Positions 7,986-16,778 are shown, counted from the first letter of the stretch. The stretch: 64,000 bases of DNA from AWTP1-13 sp035258605 (GCA_035258605.1 DATFXD010000046.1:1-64000), one strand, 5' to 3'. Notes: a model not told the origin generated them from the letters alone. Numbers and translations: made by a program.

Positions 7986-8768
7986 CTAGACAACCGGGCT
8001 CAGGTTGCCATCGATGTTGATGGCGGTGCCGGTGATGTAGGAGCCGGCATCGGAGGCAAGGAACAGCACCATGCCGGCGAATTCCTCGGCGGTTCCAATG
8101 CGTCCAAGCGGGATCGATTTGCCCATCTCGGCGTAGTAGTCCTGAAGCGAGCGGCCCTTGCCCTCGGTGGCGTGCCGCCGCTCCCACTGGTCGCTCTCGA
8201 TGCGCCCGACCAGCACGGCATTGACCAGCACGTTGTGGGCGGCGCCCTCGCCGGCCAACACCTTGGTCAGCGCCATGCCGGCGGCCCGCGTCACCGCCGT
8301 TGGTGCCCCGCTGGCGGGCGGCGCCTTGGCACCGGTGTTGAGCACGTTGATGATGCGCCCCCAGCGTTGCGCCTTCATGCCGGGCAACACCGCGCGGGAC
8401 AGCCTAATGGCGGCGAACAGCTTAAGATCGATGTCGTGCTGCCACAGTTCGTCGCTGATGCTCTCGAAGGCGCCGCGTTGCGAGGTGCCGGCATTGTTGA
8501 CCAAGACGTCGATCTGGCCGAGACCCGCCGCCGCCTCCGCGATCGCCCTGCGGCAGCCATCAGCGGTACCGACGTCGGCCGCCACCGTCACCACCTTGGC
8601 GTTGCTCTGCCCGGCGACATCGGCGCGCGCCAGATCGAGAACCTGCTGGCGCCGCGCCACCAGCGCGACATTGGCGCCGGCCCCGACGAAGGCTTTGGCG
8701 ATGGCACGGCCGATGCCTAGGCTGCCCCCCGTGATCAGGGCGTTGCGCCCTTTCATGCTGAGTTGCAT
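7986..8768 (-). CDS. SDR-family protein with degenerate catalytic tetrad
   Basis: 260 aa, classical short-chain dehydrogenase length. The Rossmann motif TGGSLGIG is at 13-20 and NNAG at 91-94, so NAD(P) binding looks intact. The catalytic Ser-Tyr-Lys set is not visible. The serine region reads NVLNTGAKAP (141-150), and the YxxxK position reads T157-AVT-R161. The start at 8768 is chosen because AGGAGG lies a few bases upstream on the minus strand. An ATG 21 bases further out lacks a good site. It is followed after 48 bases by the luciferase-like gene, so the two are probably co-transcribed. It may be a non-oxidoreductase SDR (binding, dehydratase or isomerase role) or use other residues. Confidence 0.88.
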   Translation of the reverse strand: MQLSMKGRNALITGGSLGIGRAIAKAFVGAGANVALVARRQQVLDLARADVAGQSNAKVVTVAADVGTADGCRRAIAEAAAGLGQIDVLVNNAGTSQRGAFESISDELWQHDIDLKLFAAIRLSRAVLPGMKAQRWGRIINVLNTGAKAPPASGAPTAVTRAAGMALTKVLAGEGAAHNVLVNAVLVGRIESDQWERRHATEGKGRSLQDYYAEMGKSIPLGRIGTAEEFAGMVLFLASDAGSYITGTAINIDGNLSPVV

Positions 8769-8955
8769 GCGCCTTTCCTCCTGTTTCACGTTGCCTTTGG
8801 CGGTGGCGGCGGTGGCCTGCGAGCCGGCGGTGGTGAGGCTTCGTCCCGGCCTTTACCCGCGGCGGTGGCGCCAACCGGCGTGCCCACCGGCGCGATTGTG
8901 GGCTGAGCTCGGCGACACCGCAAGCACGCGCGATCGGCGGCGCGCCCCGCGCGTT

Positions 8956-9945
8956 TCAGGCCAGCACCTCCTTGTTGATGACGTTGTCTCGAATTGGGTG
9001 GCCATCGAGCACGCTCAGGATATTGCGCGCCGTCTCGAGGCCCATGCGATCGAGGGATTCGCGCGTCACTCCCGCCATATGCGGGGCGGAGATCAAGTTA
9101 GGGAGCCGCAGCAGCGGATTGTCGGCCGGGGTCGGCTCGGCGGCAAACACATCGAGGCCGGCGCCGGCAAGCTTGCCGCTGGTCAGGGCCTGATGCAGCG
9201 CCGCCTCGTCGATGATGCCGCCGCGGGCGGTGTTGACGAGATAGGCCGAGGGCTTCATGCGGGCGAGGCGCTCGGCATTGAACATGCCCACCGTCTCCGG
9301 CGTCTTCGGGCAATGGATGGTGACGAAATCGGCACGCGGCAAGGCCTGATCGAGGTCGGCGACGGGCTCGCAGCCGGCCGCGGCGATGGCCGCTGCCGGC
9401 AGGTAAGGGTCGTAGACCAACACCTGCATGTCCATGGCCTGGCAGCGCTTGGCGCTGCGCGTGCCGATGCGACCAAAGCCAACGATCAGCACGGTTTTGC
9501 CGTAGAGGTCGAACGGCACCGCGGTGAGCCGCTTGCTCCACTTGTCGTTCTGCACCATGGCATTGAGTTCGGCGCCGCGCTTGGCCAACGCCAGCATCAT
9601 GAACATGGCCTGCTCGGCAACCGACGGGGAATTGGCGGTCCCGGCCACCATCAACGGGATCTTCCTCGCCGTCAGGGCGGGCACGTCGACCGCGTCGAAG
9701 CCGACACCGATCCGCGCCACCACCAGCATCTCGCCGGCAGCGTCGATTTCCTTTTCTCCAAAGCGGGTGACCCCGAGCGCGACGCCATTGACCGGGGCCT
9801 CGCGCTTGAGCAGGGCCTCAAACTCGGCCTCGGTGATCGTATTCGCAAAGCCGACGATCTCGATGTCGCCGCGCTCGGTCAGTACATCCCGGCCGCTTTT
9901 CGCCATCGATTCCGTGAGCAGTAGCTTTTTCTTATTGCTCGCCAT
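8956..9945 (-). CDS. D-isomer-specific 2-hydroxyacid dehydrogenase
   Basis: 329 aa. Residues 156-161 (GFGRIG) form the NAD-binding Rossmann turn with Asp179 as the likely ribose ligand. The catalytic set is Arg241 (NTARGG), Glu270 (FAAEP) and His289 (SAPHMAG). The enzyme should interconvert a 2-oxoacid and a D-2-hydroxyacid. Phosphoglycerate, hydroxypyruvate or branched acids cannot be told apart by eye. There is no ACT or other SerA regulatory domain, so biosynthetic SerA is unlikely. The ATG at 9945 follows an AGGGGG site. It lies upstream of the SDR and luciferase-like genes on the same strand (187-base gap) and is divergent from the ThDP enzyme at 10120. Confidence 0.9.
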   Translation of the reverse strand: MASNKKKLLLTESMAKSGRDVLTERGDIEIVGFANTITEAEFEALLKREAPVNGVALGVTRFGEKEIDAAGEMLVVARIGVGFDAVDVPALTARKIPLMVAGTANSPSVAEQAMFMMLALAKRGAELNAMVQNDKWSKRLTAVPFDLYGKTVLIVGFGRIGTRSAKRCQAMDMQVLVYDPYLPAAAIAAAGCEPVADLDQALPRADFVTIHCPKTPETVGMFNAERLARMKPSAYLVNTARGGIIDEAALHQALTSGKLAGAGLDVFAAEPTPADNPLLRLPNLISAPHMAGVTRESLDRMGLETARNILSVLDGHPIRDNVINKEVLA

Positions 9946-10070
9946 CGCCGATCCCCCTGGCTGATCCAGATCGGTGAGGATTACACGGGGCGCGGCCATT
10001 TGCCCACGTTGTTTCGGCATTGCTGCCGCGCCGCAGGCCTCGCGGTCGGCGCGAGGGGCATGCGCTCCAC

Positions 10071-10092
10071 CCCAACCTTCTATAGAGTTGGG
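10071..10092. promoter_or_regulatory. Interrupted palindrome upstream of the ThDP enzyme gene
   Basis: CCCAAC at 10071-10076 and GTTGGG at 10087-10092 are inverted repeats separated by ten AT-richer bases that contain TATAGA. The site lies 28-49 bases before the GTG start at 10120, in the 174-base divergent gap with the 2-hydroxyacid dehydrogenase gene. A regulator-binding site is possible. No regulator gene is nearby. Confidence 0.3.
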
Positions 10093-10119
10093 CGTCGATT
10101 GCCCTGCCGGAGGAGCCGC

Positions 10120-11730
10120 GTGACCACAACCGTTGAGGTGCTCGCTCAAGCCTTCAAGGACGCGGGTACGCCGTTCATCGTCGGCCACCCCGGCGGCGAG
10201 TCGGTCGAGCTGATGGAGGCCGCACGCCAGCGAGGCATGCGCTTCCTGTTGATGAAGCAGGAGGTGGCGGGGGCGATGCTGGCGGCGACCTGGGGCGAGA
10301 TCACCGGCAGCCCCGGGGTCTGCCTGTCGACGCGCGGGCCTGGCGCGGCCAACATGGTCAACGGCATCGCTCATGCCCTGCTCGATCGCGCGCCGCTGAT
10401 CGCCATCACCGATGCCTATTCCCGACCGACCCATGAAACCGGCCTGCGCCAGCGGCTCGATCACAAGGCCCTCTACGCGCCGCTGGTGAAGTGGAGCACC
10501 AGCATTGATGCCACCGCCGTGCGCCAGCAGGTGCGCCGGGCGATGCGCACCGCCACCGGCCTGCCGCCGGGGCCGGTGCATTTCGACCTGCCGCAGAGCG
10601 AGACCACCCGCGCCGCCGGCGAATTGGTCGCCGAGGCGCCGTTGCGACCCAGCCTGTTGGCGCCGCGGCCGGACCGCGCCGATCTCACCGCGGTGTTGGC
10701 GGCCATCGGCCGCGCCAGGCGGCCGCTGCTGATGGCGGGGCTCGGCGTGTTGTGGGCGGGCGCGGCCGCCGCCTTGGTCGGCTTTGCCGAGCGACTTGGC
10801 GCACCCGTGCTGACGACCTCCAAGGCCAAGGGCGCCATCCCCGAGGACCACCGCTTGCGCGCCGGCTGCATCATCGGCGGCCTGATCGAGCGCAACCTCG
10901 TGGCCGAGGCCGACCTCATCATCGCCGTCGGCCTCGATGCGGTCGAGCTGCAGCCCAAGCCTTGGCCCTACCGGCTGCCGGTGCTGGCGCTGTCCGGCGC
11001 GCCCACCTTCGATGCCCTGGTGCCCGCCGACCCGGAGGTGGTGGGCGATCTCAACCACCTGCTGTCGGCGCTGTCGGAGTGGACGCCGGAACGCGTACCT
11101 TGGGGCGAAGCCGCGGCCAGGGACTTCCGCCAGCAGGTCAGCCGGGCGCTCGACCTGCCGAGCCGCGGCCTCTCGCCGCAACGCGCGGTAGAGGTTGCGC
11201 GCGCGGTGTTGCCCCGCGCCACGATCGCCAGTTGCGATGCCGGCGCCAGCCGACTGCTGGTGGTGCAAAAATGGCAGGCCTACGGCCCGCGCGAGTTTCT
11301 CACCTCCAACGGATTGGGCTCGATGGGCTACGCCGTTCCCGGCGCCATGGCGGCACGGCTGGCGCATCCGACCCGACCGATCGTGGCGTTCACCGGCGAC
11401 GGCGGTTTGCTGATGGCGGTGGCGGAATTGCAGACGCTCGAACGCGAGCAGCTTCCCCTGATCGTCGTGGTGTTCGACGATGCCGAGATCGGGCTCATTC
11501 GCATCAAACAGGAGATCAAGGGCATTCCGCAGCACGGCGTCAAGCTCGGCGGCATCGACTGGGACAAGCTGGCGGCGGCGTTCGGCGCCGATGCCGCCGT
11601 GGTCGACAGCGAACAGGCCCTTGCTGATGCGCTGACGGCGGCGCTGGCGTCGGGCCGCACCACCTTGATCGCCGCCCGCATCGACCCATCGGGCTACGTC
11701 GCGCAGTTTGGCGCCCTACGCGAGCTGTGA
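10120..11730 (+). CDS. Thiamine-diphosphate-dependent enzyme, acetolactate synthase-like
   Basis: 536 aa with the three-domain ThDP fold (TPP_N, central Rossmann-like, TPP_C). Glu48 in MKQEVAGAM is the cofactor-activating glutamate. The GPGAANMVNGIAHALLDRAPL segment is typical of IlvB-like proteins. GDG at 426-428 begins the Mg-ThDP motif, but its distal Asn-Asn is replaced by Asp-Asp (VVFDDAEIG). The start is GTG 10120 with CGGAGGA at about 10109-10114. Likely reactions are 2-oxoacid decarboxylation or carboligation. Real IlvB would have an IlvN partner, and none is present. It is 36 bases upstream of a luciferase-like monooxygenase and the second importer, so it probably acts on the same catabolic substrate. 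Confidence 0.87.
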   Translation: MTTTVEVLAQAFKDAGTPFIVGHPGGESVELMEAARQRGMRFLLMKQEVAGAMLAATWGEITGSPGVCLSTRGPGAANMVNGIAHALLDRAPLIAITDAYSRPTHETGLRQRLDHKALYAPLVKWSTSIDATAVRQQVRRAMRTATGLPPGPVHFDLPQSETTRAAGELVAEAPLRPSLLAPRPDRADLTAVLAAIGRARRPLLMAGLGVLWAGAAAALVGFAERLGAPVLTTSKAKGAIPEDHRLRAGCIIGGLIERNLVAEADLIIAVGLDAVELQPKPWPYRLPVLALSGAPTFDALVPADPEVVGDLNHLLSALSEWTPERVPWGEAAARDFRQQVSRALDLPSRGLSPQRAVEVARAVLPRATIASCDAGASRLLVVQKWQAYGPREFLTSNGLGSMGYAVPGAMAARLAHPTRPIVAFTGDGGLLMAVAELQTLEREQLPLIVVVFDDAEIGLIRIKQEIKGIPQHGVKLGGIDWDKLAAAFGADAAVVDSEQALADALTAALASGRTTLIAARIDPSGYVAQFGALREL

Positions 11731-11766
11731 GCGCCAGCCAAAAGCGCCAGCAAGAGAGGAGAGGCA

Positions 11767-12732
11767 ATGTCTGCCGCCAACAGGAAGACCGAATTCGGCA
11801 TCGCCATGCGCAACTTCACCAAGTATCCGGAGATGCCGGATGCCCGGGCGCTGGTCGACTACGGCGTGCGCATGGAGGAACTGGGCTACGAATCGGTCTG
11901 GGCGTGGGACCACATTCTGCTCGGCGTCGATCCGAACTTTCCCATTCACGAGGCCCTGACGCTGTTAACGGCGGTCGCCGCCCGCACCAAAACCATCAAG
12001 GTCGGCACCGGTATCCTGGTGATGCCGGTGCGCAATCCGGTGCTGCTGGCCAAGGAGCTTGCCACCATCGACCACATCTCCAACGGCCGCCTGTTGGTGG
12101 GCGCGGCGGTCGGCTGGTACAAGCGCGAATTCGATTCGCTGGGCGCCGATTTCCACAAGCGCGGCAAGCTCATGGACCAGTATTTGGAGATCATCAACCG
12201 GTTGTGGACCGAACCCAAGGTCGATGGCGAGTACCCGCCCTATCATCTGCGTGGCGCCGTGCTCTATCCCAAGCCCGTGCAGCAGCCGCGGCCACCGCTG
12301 TTGATCGGCGGCTACGTCGATGCCGTGTTGCGCCGCGCCGCCACCAAGGGCGACGGCTGGCTCACCTACTACTACACCGCCGAGAGCTTTGCGCGCACCT
12401 GGAGCAAGGTCCGGGACTTCGCGGAGGCGGCGGGCCGCGACCCCGACAGCCTGATCTCGACCAATCAGCTGCCGATCGCCATCGGCCCGCGCGCCCAGAT
12501 CGAGGCTCCCATGAAGCACTGGCTGCAAACCGAGTGGGACTACGCCTCCTGGTCGGAATCCACCATGGACAGCGCCATCATGGGCACGGTCGAGGAGTGC
12601 GTGGAGCAGCTCGAGGCGCACCTTGCCACCGGCATCGACCGCATCATCTTCGTCCCCTACAAATACGAACCAGAGCAGGTTGAGGCCGTGGCAAAGGAGA
12701 TTATCCCGCGGCTCAAGAGATCGCTTGCCTAG
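11767..12732 (+). CDS. LLM-class flavin-dependent oxidoreductase (F420/FMN type)
   Basis: 321 aa luciferase-like protein. It has FGIAMRNFTKYPEMPDARALVDYGVRMEELGYESVWAWDHILLG at the N-terminus, the strand VKVGTGILVMPVRNPVLLAKELATIDHISNGRLLVGAAVGW, and FDSLGADFHKRGKLMDQYLEIINRLW after it. These are the marks of the probable F420-dependent/LLM Rv-type family, although FMN use is more likely in an alphaproteobacterium. Ribosome site GAGGAGAGG precedes ATG 11767. It is tightly placed between the ThDP enzyme and the binding protein of the second importer, consistent with oxidation of the imported compound. Confidence 0.87.
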   Translation: MSAANRKTEFGIAMRNFTKYPEMPDARALVDYGVRMEELGYESVWAWDHILLGVDPNFPIHEALTLLTAVAARTKTIKVGTGILVMPVRNPVLLAKELATIDHISNGRLLVGAAVGWYKREFDSLGADFHKRGKLMDQYLEIINRLWTEPKVDGEYPPYHLRGAVLYPKPVQQPRPPLLIGGYVDAVLRRAATKGDGWLTYYYTAESFARTWSKVRDFAEAAGRDPDSLISTNQLPIAIGPRAQIEAPMKHWLQTEWDYASWSESTMDSAIMGTVEECVEQLEAHLATGIDRIIFVPYKYEPEQVEAVAKEIIPRLKRSLA

Positions 12733-12861
12733 CCGGCCGGCAAGGCTCGCAAAAGGTGAGCTTGTGAGGCGAGCGCCCGCTCCCTTATGGTTCGGCTCGC
12801 GGATGGCCGCCGGCAGGAGAGCGTCCGCTGGAGAGAAACGGCCAATGAGATGGAGATCGGT

Positions 12862-14013
12862 ATGATGACGCGCACTGTGAGTGGGATGCTCGCCGGCCTG
12901 GCACTGGCGCTGCTCGCCGGCCACGCCGCGGCCCAGGACAGCATCAAGATCGGGGTCACACAGCCGCTGACCGGCGCCTTTGCCGCCTCCGGCAACTACG
13001 TAGCGCAAGGTGCCAAGCTCGCCGAGGAGGAGATCAACAAGGCCGGCGGGGTACTCGGCAAGAAGCTGCAGCTGGTGATCGAGGACAACAAGTCCAATCC
13101 GACCGAGGCGGTTGCCACCGCCGAGAAGCTGATCAATAGCGACAAGGTGCCGGTGCTGATGGGCGCCTGGAGCTCGACCTTGACGTTGGCGGTGATGCCG
13201 AAGCTCGAGGAATACCAGGTGCCGATGCTGGTCGAGACCTCCTCGTCCGGCAAGATCACCACCTCGGGCAATCCGTTTGTGTTCCGCATCAGCCCGACCT
13301 CGGAGATGGAAGCCAAGGCGTTTGCGCCGCTGTTCAAGACCATGAACATCAAGAAGGCCGACTTCCTGGCCACCAACAACGATTTCGGGCTCGGGGCCTC
13401 CAAGGAATTCAGCCAGGCGGCCAAGGCCAACGGCGTCGAGGTCGGGGTGATGGAGACCATGGACCCCAAGGCCACCGACTTCTCGGCGCAGCTCGCCAAG
13501 ATCAAGAGCTCCGGTGCCGATACCCTGTTCGTGACCACGGCAGTTGAGCAGATCACCTTGATCCTCAAGCAGGCCAAGGATCAGCAGCTCCCCCAGAAGA
13601 TCATCACCACTGGCGGCTCCAATTCACCCGACCAGCTCATCGCCCAGGCCGGCGATGCCGCCAATGGCACCTACCATCTGGTGTTCTTCACGCCTTGGTT
13701 TCCCGAGGCGGTGAAGAATGCCGACGTTGCCAAGCAGTTCGTCGCCCTCTGGAACGACAAGAAATTCAATGTCGGCGGCCTCACCGAGGGCTTCCGCGGC
13801 TGGGACGGCATCCACGTGATCGCGGCCGCCATCAGCGCGGCGGGCAAGGCCGACGCCGCGGCCATCACCAAGGCGCTGTGGGACGTCAAGGTCAAGGGCA
13901 TCAACGGCGATATCAGCTTCATCAAGCAGGGCCCGAGCGGCAAGGAAAGCGCCCAGAACGTGCCCAGCGTGTACCTGATCAAAATCGAAAACGGCAAGGT
14001 GACACGGCAGTAG
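12862..14013 (+). CDS. HAAT ABC transporter periplasmic substrate-binding protein (second system)
   Basis: About 383 aa. A Sec signal peptide spans roughly residues 1-24 (hydrophobic LAGLALALLAG, cleavage after AAA). The mature part begins DSIKIGVTQPLTGAFAASGNY, the classic LivJ-like ligand-binding fold opening, with INKAGGVLGKKLQLVIEDNKSNP next. ATG 12862 is preferred because GGAG at 12852-12855 lies six bases before it. ATG 12865 is possible. It is the first transporter gene of the second HAAT set and is followed by a strong hairpin, as is the binding protein of the first set. The ligand is unknown. Confidence 0.92.
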   Translation: MMTRTVSGMLAGLALALLAGHAAAQDSIKIGVTQPLTGAFAASGNYVAQGAKLAEEEINKAGGVLGKKLQLVIEDNKSNPTEAVATAEKLINSDKVPVLMGAWSSTLTLAVMPKLEEYQVPMLVETSSSGKITTSGNPFVFRISPTSEMEAKAFAPLFKTMNIKKADFLATNNDFGLGASKEFSQAAKANGVEVGVMETMDPKATDFSAQLAKIKSSGADTLFVTTAVEQITLILKQAKDQQLPQKIITTGGSNSPDQLIAQAGDAANGTYHLVFFTPWFPEAVKNADVAKQFVALWNDKKFNVGGLTEGFRGWDGIHVIAAAISAAGKADAAAITKALWDVKVKGINGDISFIKQGPSGKESAQNVPSVYLIKIENGKVTRQ

Positions 14014-14025
14014 GCGAGGGCCGCG

Positions 14026-14052
14026 GGCCGCGGCTCAGCGCCTGCCGCGGCC
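14026..14052 (+). other. Perfect 9-bp GC hairpin after the second binding-protein gene
   Basis: GGCCGCGGC at 14026-14034 pairs exactly with GCCGCGGCC at 14044-14052 over a nine-base loop. It begins twelve bases after the binding-protein stop codon and ends 36 bases before the LivH-type start. There is no T-run. Its position mirrors the hairpin at 4437-4461 in the other importer, suggesting 3'-end protection of the binding-protein message. Confidence 0.5.
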
Positions 14053-14088
14053 GCCGCGCTCATCGATTGCGTTCGCAGGACCGATGTC

Positions 14089-14961
14089 GTGGACCAGCTT
14101 CTGCAGCATACGGTCAATGCCCTGATCCTCGGCGGCAGCTACGCCCTGCTCGGCATCGGCCTGACCCTGATCTTCGGCATCATGCGGGTCGTCAATTTCA
14201 CGCATGGCGAGCTCTACGCCTTCGGCGCCTACATGATGTACATGTGGGTGATGCTTGCCGGCACCAACTTCTATCTGGCGCTGGTGCTGGCGGTCATCAC
14301 CGGCATTGGCCTCGGCGCCATGATCGAAGTGGTGCTGCTGCGGCGGTTGCGCGGCGCCGACATCGACACCACCATGCTGGTCATGATCGGCGCCTGGATC
14401 GCGCTGCAGAACCTCGAACAGTTCACCTGGTCCGGGGTCGCCAAGTCGATCAGCACGCCGTTCCCCGCTTCCCCGCTGGTGCTGGGGCCGATCTCGGTGT
14501 CGTGGAACCGGCTGTTCGTGTTCGTGGTCGCCTCGGCGCTGATCGTTGCCACCTACGCCCTGATCCACAAGAGCAAGCTCGGCAAGGCGATGCGCGCCAC
14601 CTTTCAGGACCGCGACACGGCGGCCTTGATGGGCGTTGAGATCAACCGCATTCACACCGCCACCTTCGCGCTGGGCTCGGGGCTGGCGGCGGCCGCCGGC
14701 GCCCTGTTGGGTCCGGTGTTCGTCGCCTACCCCAGCATGGGCGACCTCGCCTCGCTCAAGGCCTTCGCCATCGTCATCCTCGGCGGCTTGGGCAGCATTC
14801 CCGGTGCCACCGCCGGCGGCTTCATCCTCGCCTTCATGGAGGAGCTGGGCGCCGGCTACGTCTCCTCCGGCTTCCGCGACGGCATGGGATTTCTCCTGAT
14901 CATCGCCATCTTGCTCGTGAAACCGACCGGACTGTTCGCACGCCGGGAGCGAATCGGGTGA
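14089..14961 (+). CDS. HAAT ABC transporter permease (LivH type, second system)
   Basis: 290 aa hydrophobic permease starting at GTG 14089, with CAGGA at about 14076-14080. LivH signatures are complete: LILGGSYALLGIGLTLIFGIMRVVNFTHGELYAFGAY, the docking loop KSKLGKAMRATFQDRDTAALMGVEI, and the AIVILGGLGSIPGATAGGFILAFMEELG region. Its stop overlaps the next start (GTGA at 14958-14961), so it is translationally coupled to the LivM-type subunit. Membrane location and partner are clear. The substrate is not. Confidence 0.93.
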   Translation: MDQLLQHTVNALILGGSYALLGIGLTLIFGIMRVVNFTHGELYAFGAYMMYMWVMLAGTNFYLALVLAVITGIGLGAMIEVVLLRRLRGADIDTTMLVMIGAWIALQNLEQFTWSGVAKSISTPFPASPLVLGPISVSWNRLFVFVVASALIVATYALIHKSKLGKAMRATFQDRDTAALMGVEINRIHTATFALGSGLAAAAGALLGPVFVAYPSMGDLASLKAFAIVILGGLGSIPGATAGGFILAFMEELGAGYVSSGFRDGMGFLLIIAILLVKPTGLFARRERIG

Positions 14962-15992
14962 AGCGCCTTGCAACTCTGGCCGGGCTGGCGGCGCTCGCAT
15001 CGGTGCCGCTGTGGCTGTCGAACCTCTACCTGCTGCACGTTCTGATCATGACCGGCATTTTCATCATCGCCGCCATGAGCCTCAACCTGCTGCTTGGCTA
15101 CACCGGCCAGCTCAGCCTCGGGCACGTCGCCTTCTTCGGCATCGGCGCCTATACCTCGAGCCTGATGTCGCTGGGCTTCACGGTGCATCTGCTGCCCGAC
15201 TGGCCGGTCAGCCTGGAACCGAAGCCGGTGTGGCTCAGCATGCTGGGCGGCGTCGGAATGGCCGCGCTGTGCGGCTGGGTGATCGGCCGCGTGTCGTTCA
15301 AGGTGCGGGGCGCCTATTTCGTGATCGTCACGGTGAGCTTTGCCGAGGTGGTGCGGCTCGTTGCCCTCAATTGGGTCGAGCTGACCCAGGGACCGATGGC
15401 GCTCAACAACATCCCGGTCCTGCGGCTGGGCATTGCCGGCTATGAGCTGAGCTTCCTGCGCAAGCCGGCCAACTACTACTTGGTGCTGGTGGTGGCGGCG
15501 TTGGCCTACCTGTTGATCCGCCGGCTGGTCAATTCGCGCGCCGGCCGCGCCATGATTGCGCTGAGAGAGAACGAGGCGCTGGCGGCCTCGGTCGGCATCG
15601 ACGTCACGCGCTATCTGGTGCTGGCCGCGCTGCTGTCGGCCGGTATCGCTGGCGCCGCCGGCGCGCTCTATGCGCACTACGTGCGGATCGTCGATCCCGA
15701 GGTGTTCTCGTTCATTTATACGGTGACCATGGTGATCATGGTGGTGACCGGCGGCAAGGGCACCTTGGCCGGGCCGCTGGTCGGCGGTCTGATCTTCGGG
15801 CTGTTGCCGGAAGGCTTGCGCGCGCTCGGCATTGCGCCGGAGATCCAGTGGGTGAGCTATGGCGTGCTGATGATCCTGATCGTCAATTTCCTGCCCGCCG
15901 GCATCGTTCCGGCGGTGGCCGGCGTCTGGCGCGGGCGAGCCGCCGCCGCCGCCGCCGAGCCGCTGACGGCCAACGAGCAGGCCTCGGCATGA
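14958..15992 (+). CDS. HAAT ABC transporter permease (LivM type, second system)
   Basis: 344 aa permease whose GTG start overlaps the LivH stop by four bases. Seen: SLNLLLGYTGQLSLGHVAFFGIGAYTSSLM, the ATPase-docking loop NSRAGRAMIALRENEALAASVGIDVTRYL, and VVTGGKGTLAGPLVGGLIFGLLPEGLRALG. An Ala/Glu-rich cytoplasmic tail closes the protein. Its stop overlaps the following ATPase start as ATGA (15989-15992), so LivH, LivM and LivG form one coupled unit. Confidence 0.93.
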   Translation: MKRLATLAGLAALASVPLWLSNLYLLHVLIMTGIFIIAAMSLNLLLGYTGQLSLGHVAFFGIGAYTSSLMSLGFTVHLLPDWPVSLEPKPVWLSMLGGVGMAALCGWVIGRVSFKVRGAYFVIVTVSFAEVVRLVALNWVELTQGPMALNNIPVLRLGIAGYELSFLRKPANYYLVLVVAALAYLLIRRLVNSRAGRAMIALRENEALAASVGIDVTRYLVLAALLSAGIAGAAGALYAHYVRIVDPEVFSFIYTVTMVIMVVTGGKGTLAGPLVGGLIFGLLPEGLRALGIAPEIQWVSYGVLMILIVNFLPAGIVPAVAGVWRGRAAAAAAEPLTANEQASA

Positions 15993-16774
15993 CCGGGACG
16001 GTCGAGCTTTCGATCGATCGGCTGACCATCCGCTTCGGCGGCTTGACCGCGGTCGAGGGCATGTCGTTTGCGGTGCGCCAGGGGGAGATTTTGTCCCTGA
16101 TCGGGCCCAACGGTGCCGGCAAGACGTCCGCCTTCAACGCCATCACCGGCTATATCCGGCCCGCGGCGGGATCGCTCAGCTACCGCGGCACGCCGCTCAA
16201 TGGGCTAAAGCCGCATGAGATCGCCGCGCTCGGCATCGTGCGCACCTTTCAGAAAACCAGCGTGTTTGCCGGACTGAGCGTGCTCGACAATGTGCTGATC
16301 GGGATGCACCTGCGCTCCGAACAGCACCCGCTCGCAATTCTTGCCGGCGCCCGCAGCGTTGCCCGCGAAGAGGCGGCGCTGGTGGCGGACGCGCACGCGA
16401 CCTTGCGCTTTATTGGCCTCACCACGCAGGCCGGGCGGCTGGCTTCGGCCTTGCCTTACGGCGAGCTGCGGCTGTTGGAAGTGGCGATCGCGCTGGCTGC
16501 CAAACCCCGGTTGCTATTGCTCGACGAGCCGGTGTGCGGCCTCAATCCGACCGAGACCCAAAGCTTCATGGCCCTGATCGGCCGCATTCGCGCGCTTGGC
16601 ACCACCGTGCTCGTCGTCGAACACGACATGAAGATGGTGATGGGGGTCTCCGACCGCATCGTCTGCCTCAACCAAGGCCGCATCATCGCCGACGGTGCGC
16701 CGGCCGAAATCAGGGGCAATGCCGAGGTGGTGCGGGCCTATTTGGGCACCGCCTGGGAGGCGGCGCGAAGCTAA
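15989..16774 (+). CDS. HAAT ABC transporter ATP-binding protein (LivG type, second system)
   Basis: 261 aa ATPase. Walker A GPNGAGKT is at 39-46, the signature variant LPYGEL at 155-160, Walker B LLLLDEP at 175-181, and LVVEHDMKMVMGVSDRI holds the H-loop. The start ATG 15989 overlaps the LivM stop. A longer in-frame reading from 15848 would run inside livM and is rejected. The next gene is a convergent P450 only four bases away, so no LivF-type partner follows. The importer must use a LivF encoded elsewhere (perhaps the one at 4489), or work as a LivG homodimer. Confidence 0.92.
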   Translation: MTGTVELSIDRLTIRFGGLTAVEGMSFAVRQGEILSLIGPNGAGKTSAFNAITGYIRPAAGSLSYRGTPLNGLKPHEIAALGIVRTFQKTSVFAGLSVLDNVLIGMHLRSEQHPLAILAGARSVAREEAALVADAHATLRFIGLTTQAGRLASALPYGELRLLEVAIALAAKPRLLLLDEPVCGLNPTETQSFMALIGRIRALGTTVLVVEHDMKMVMGVSDRIVCLNQGRIIADGAPAEIRGNAEVVRAYLGTAWEAARS

Positions 16775-16778
16775 AGCT

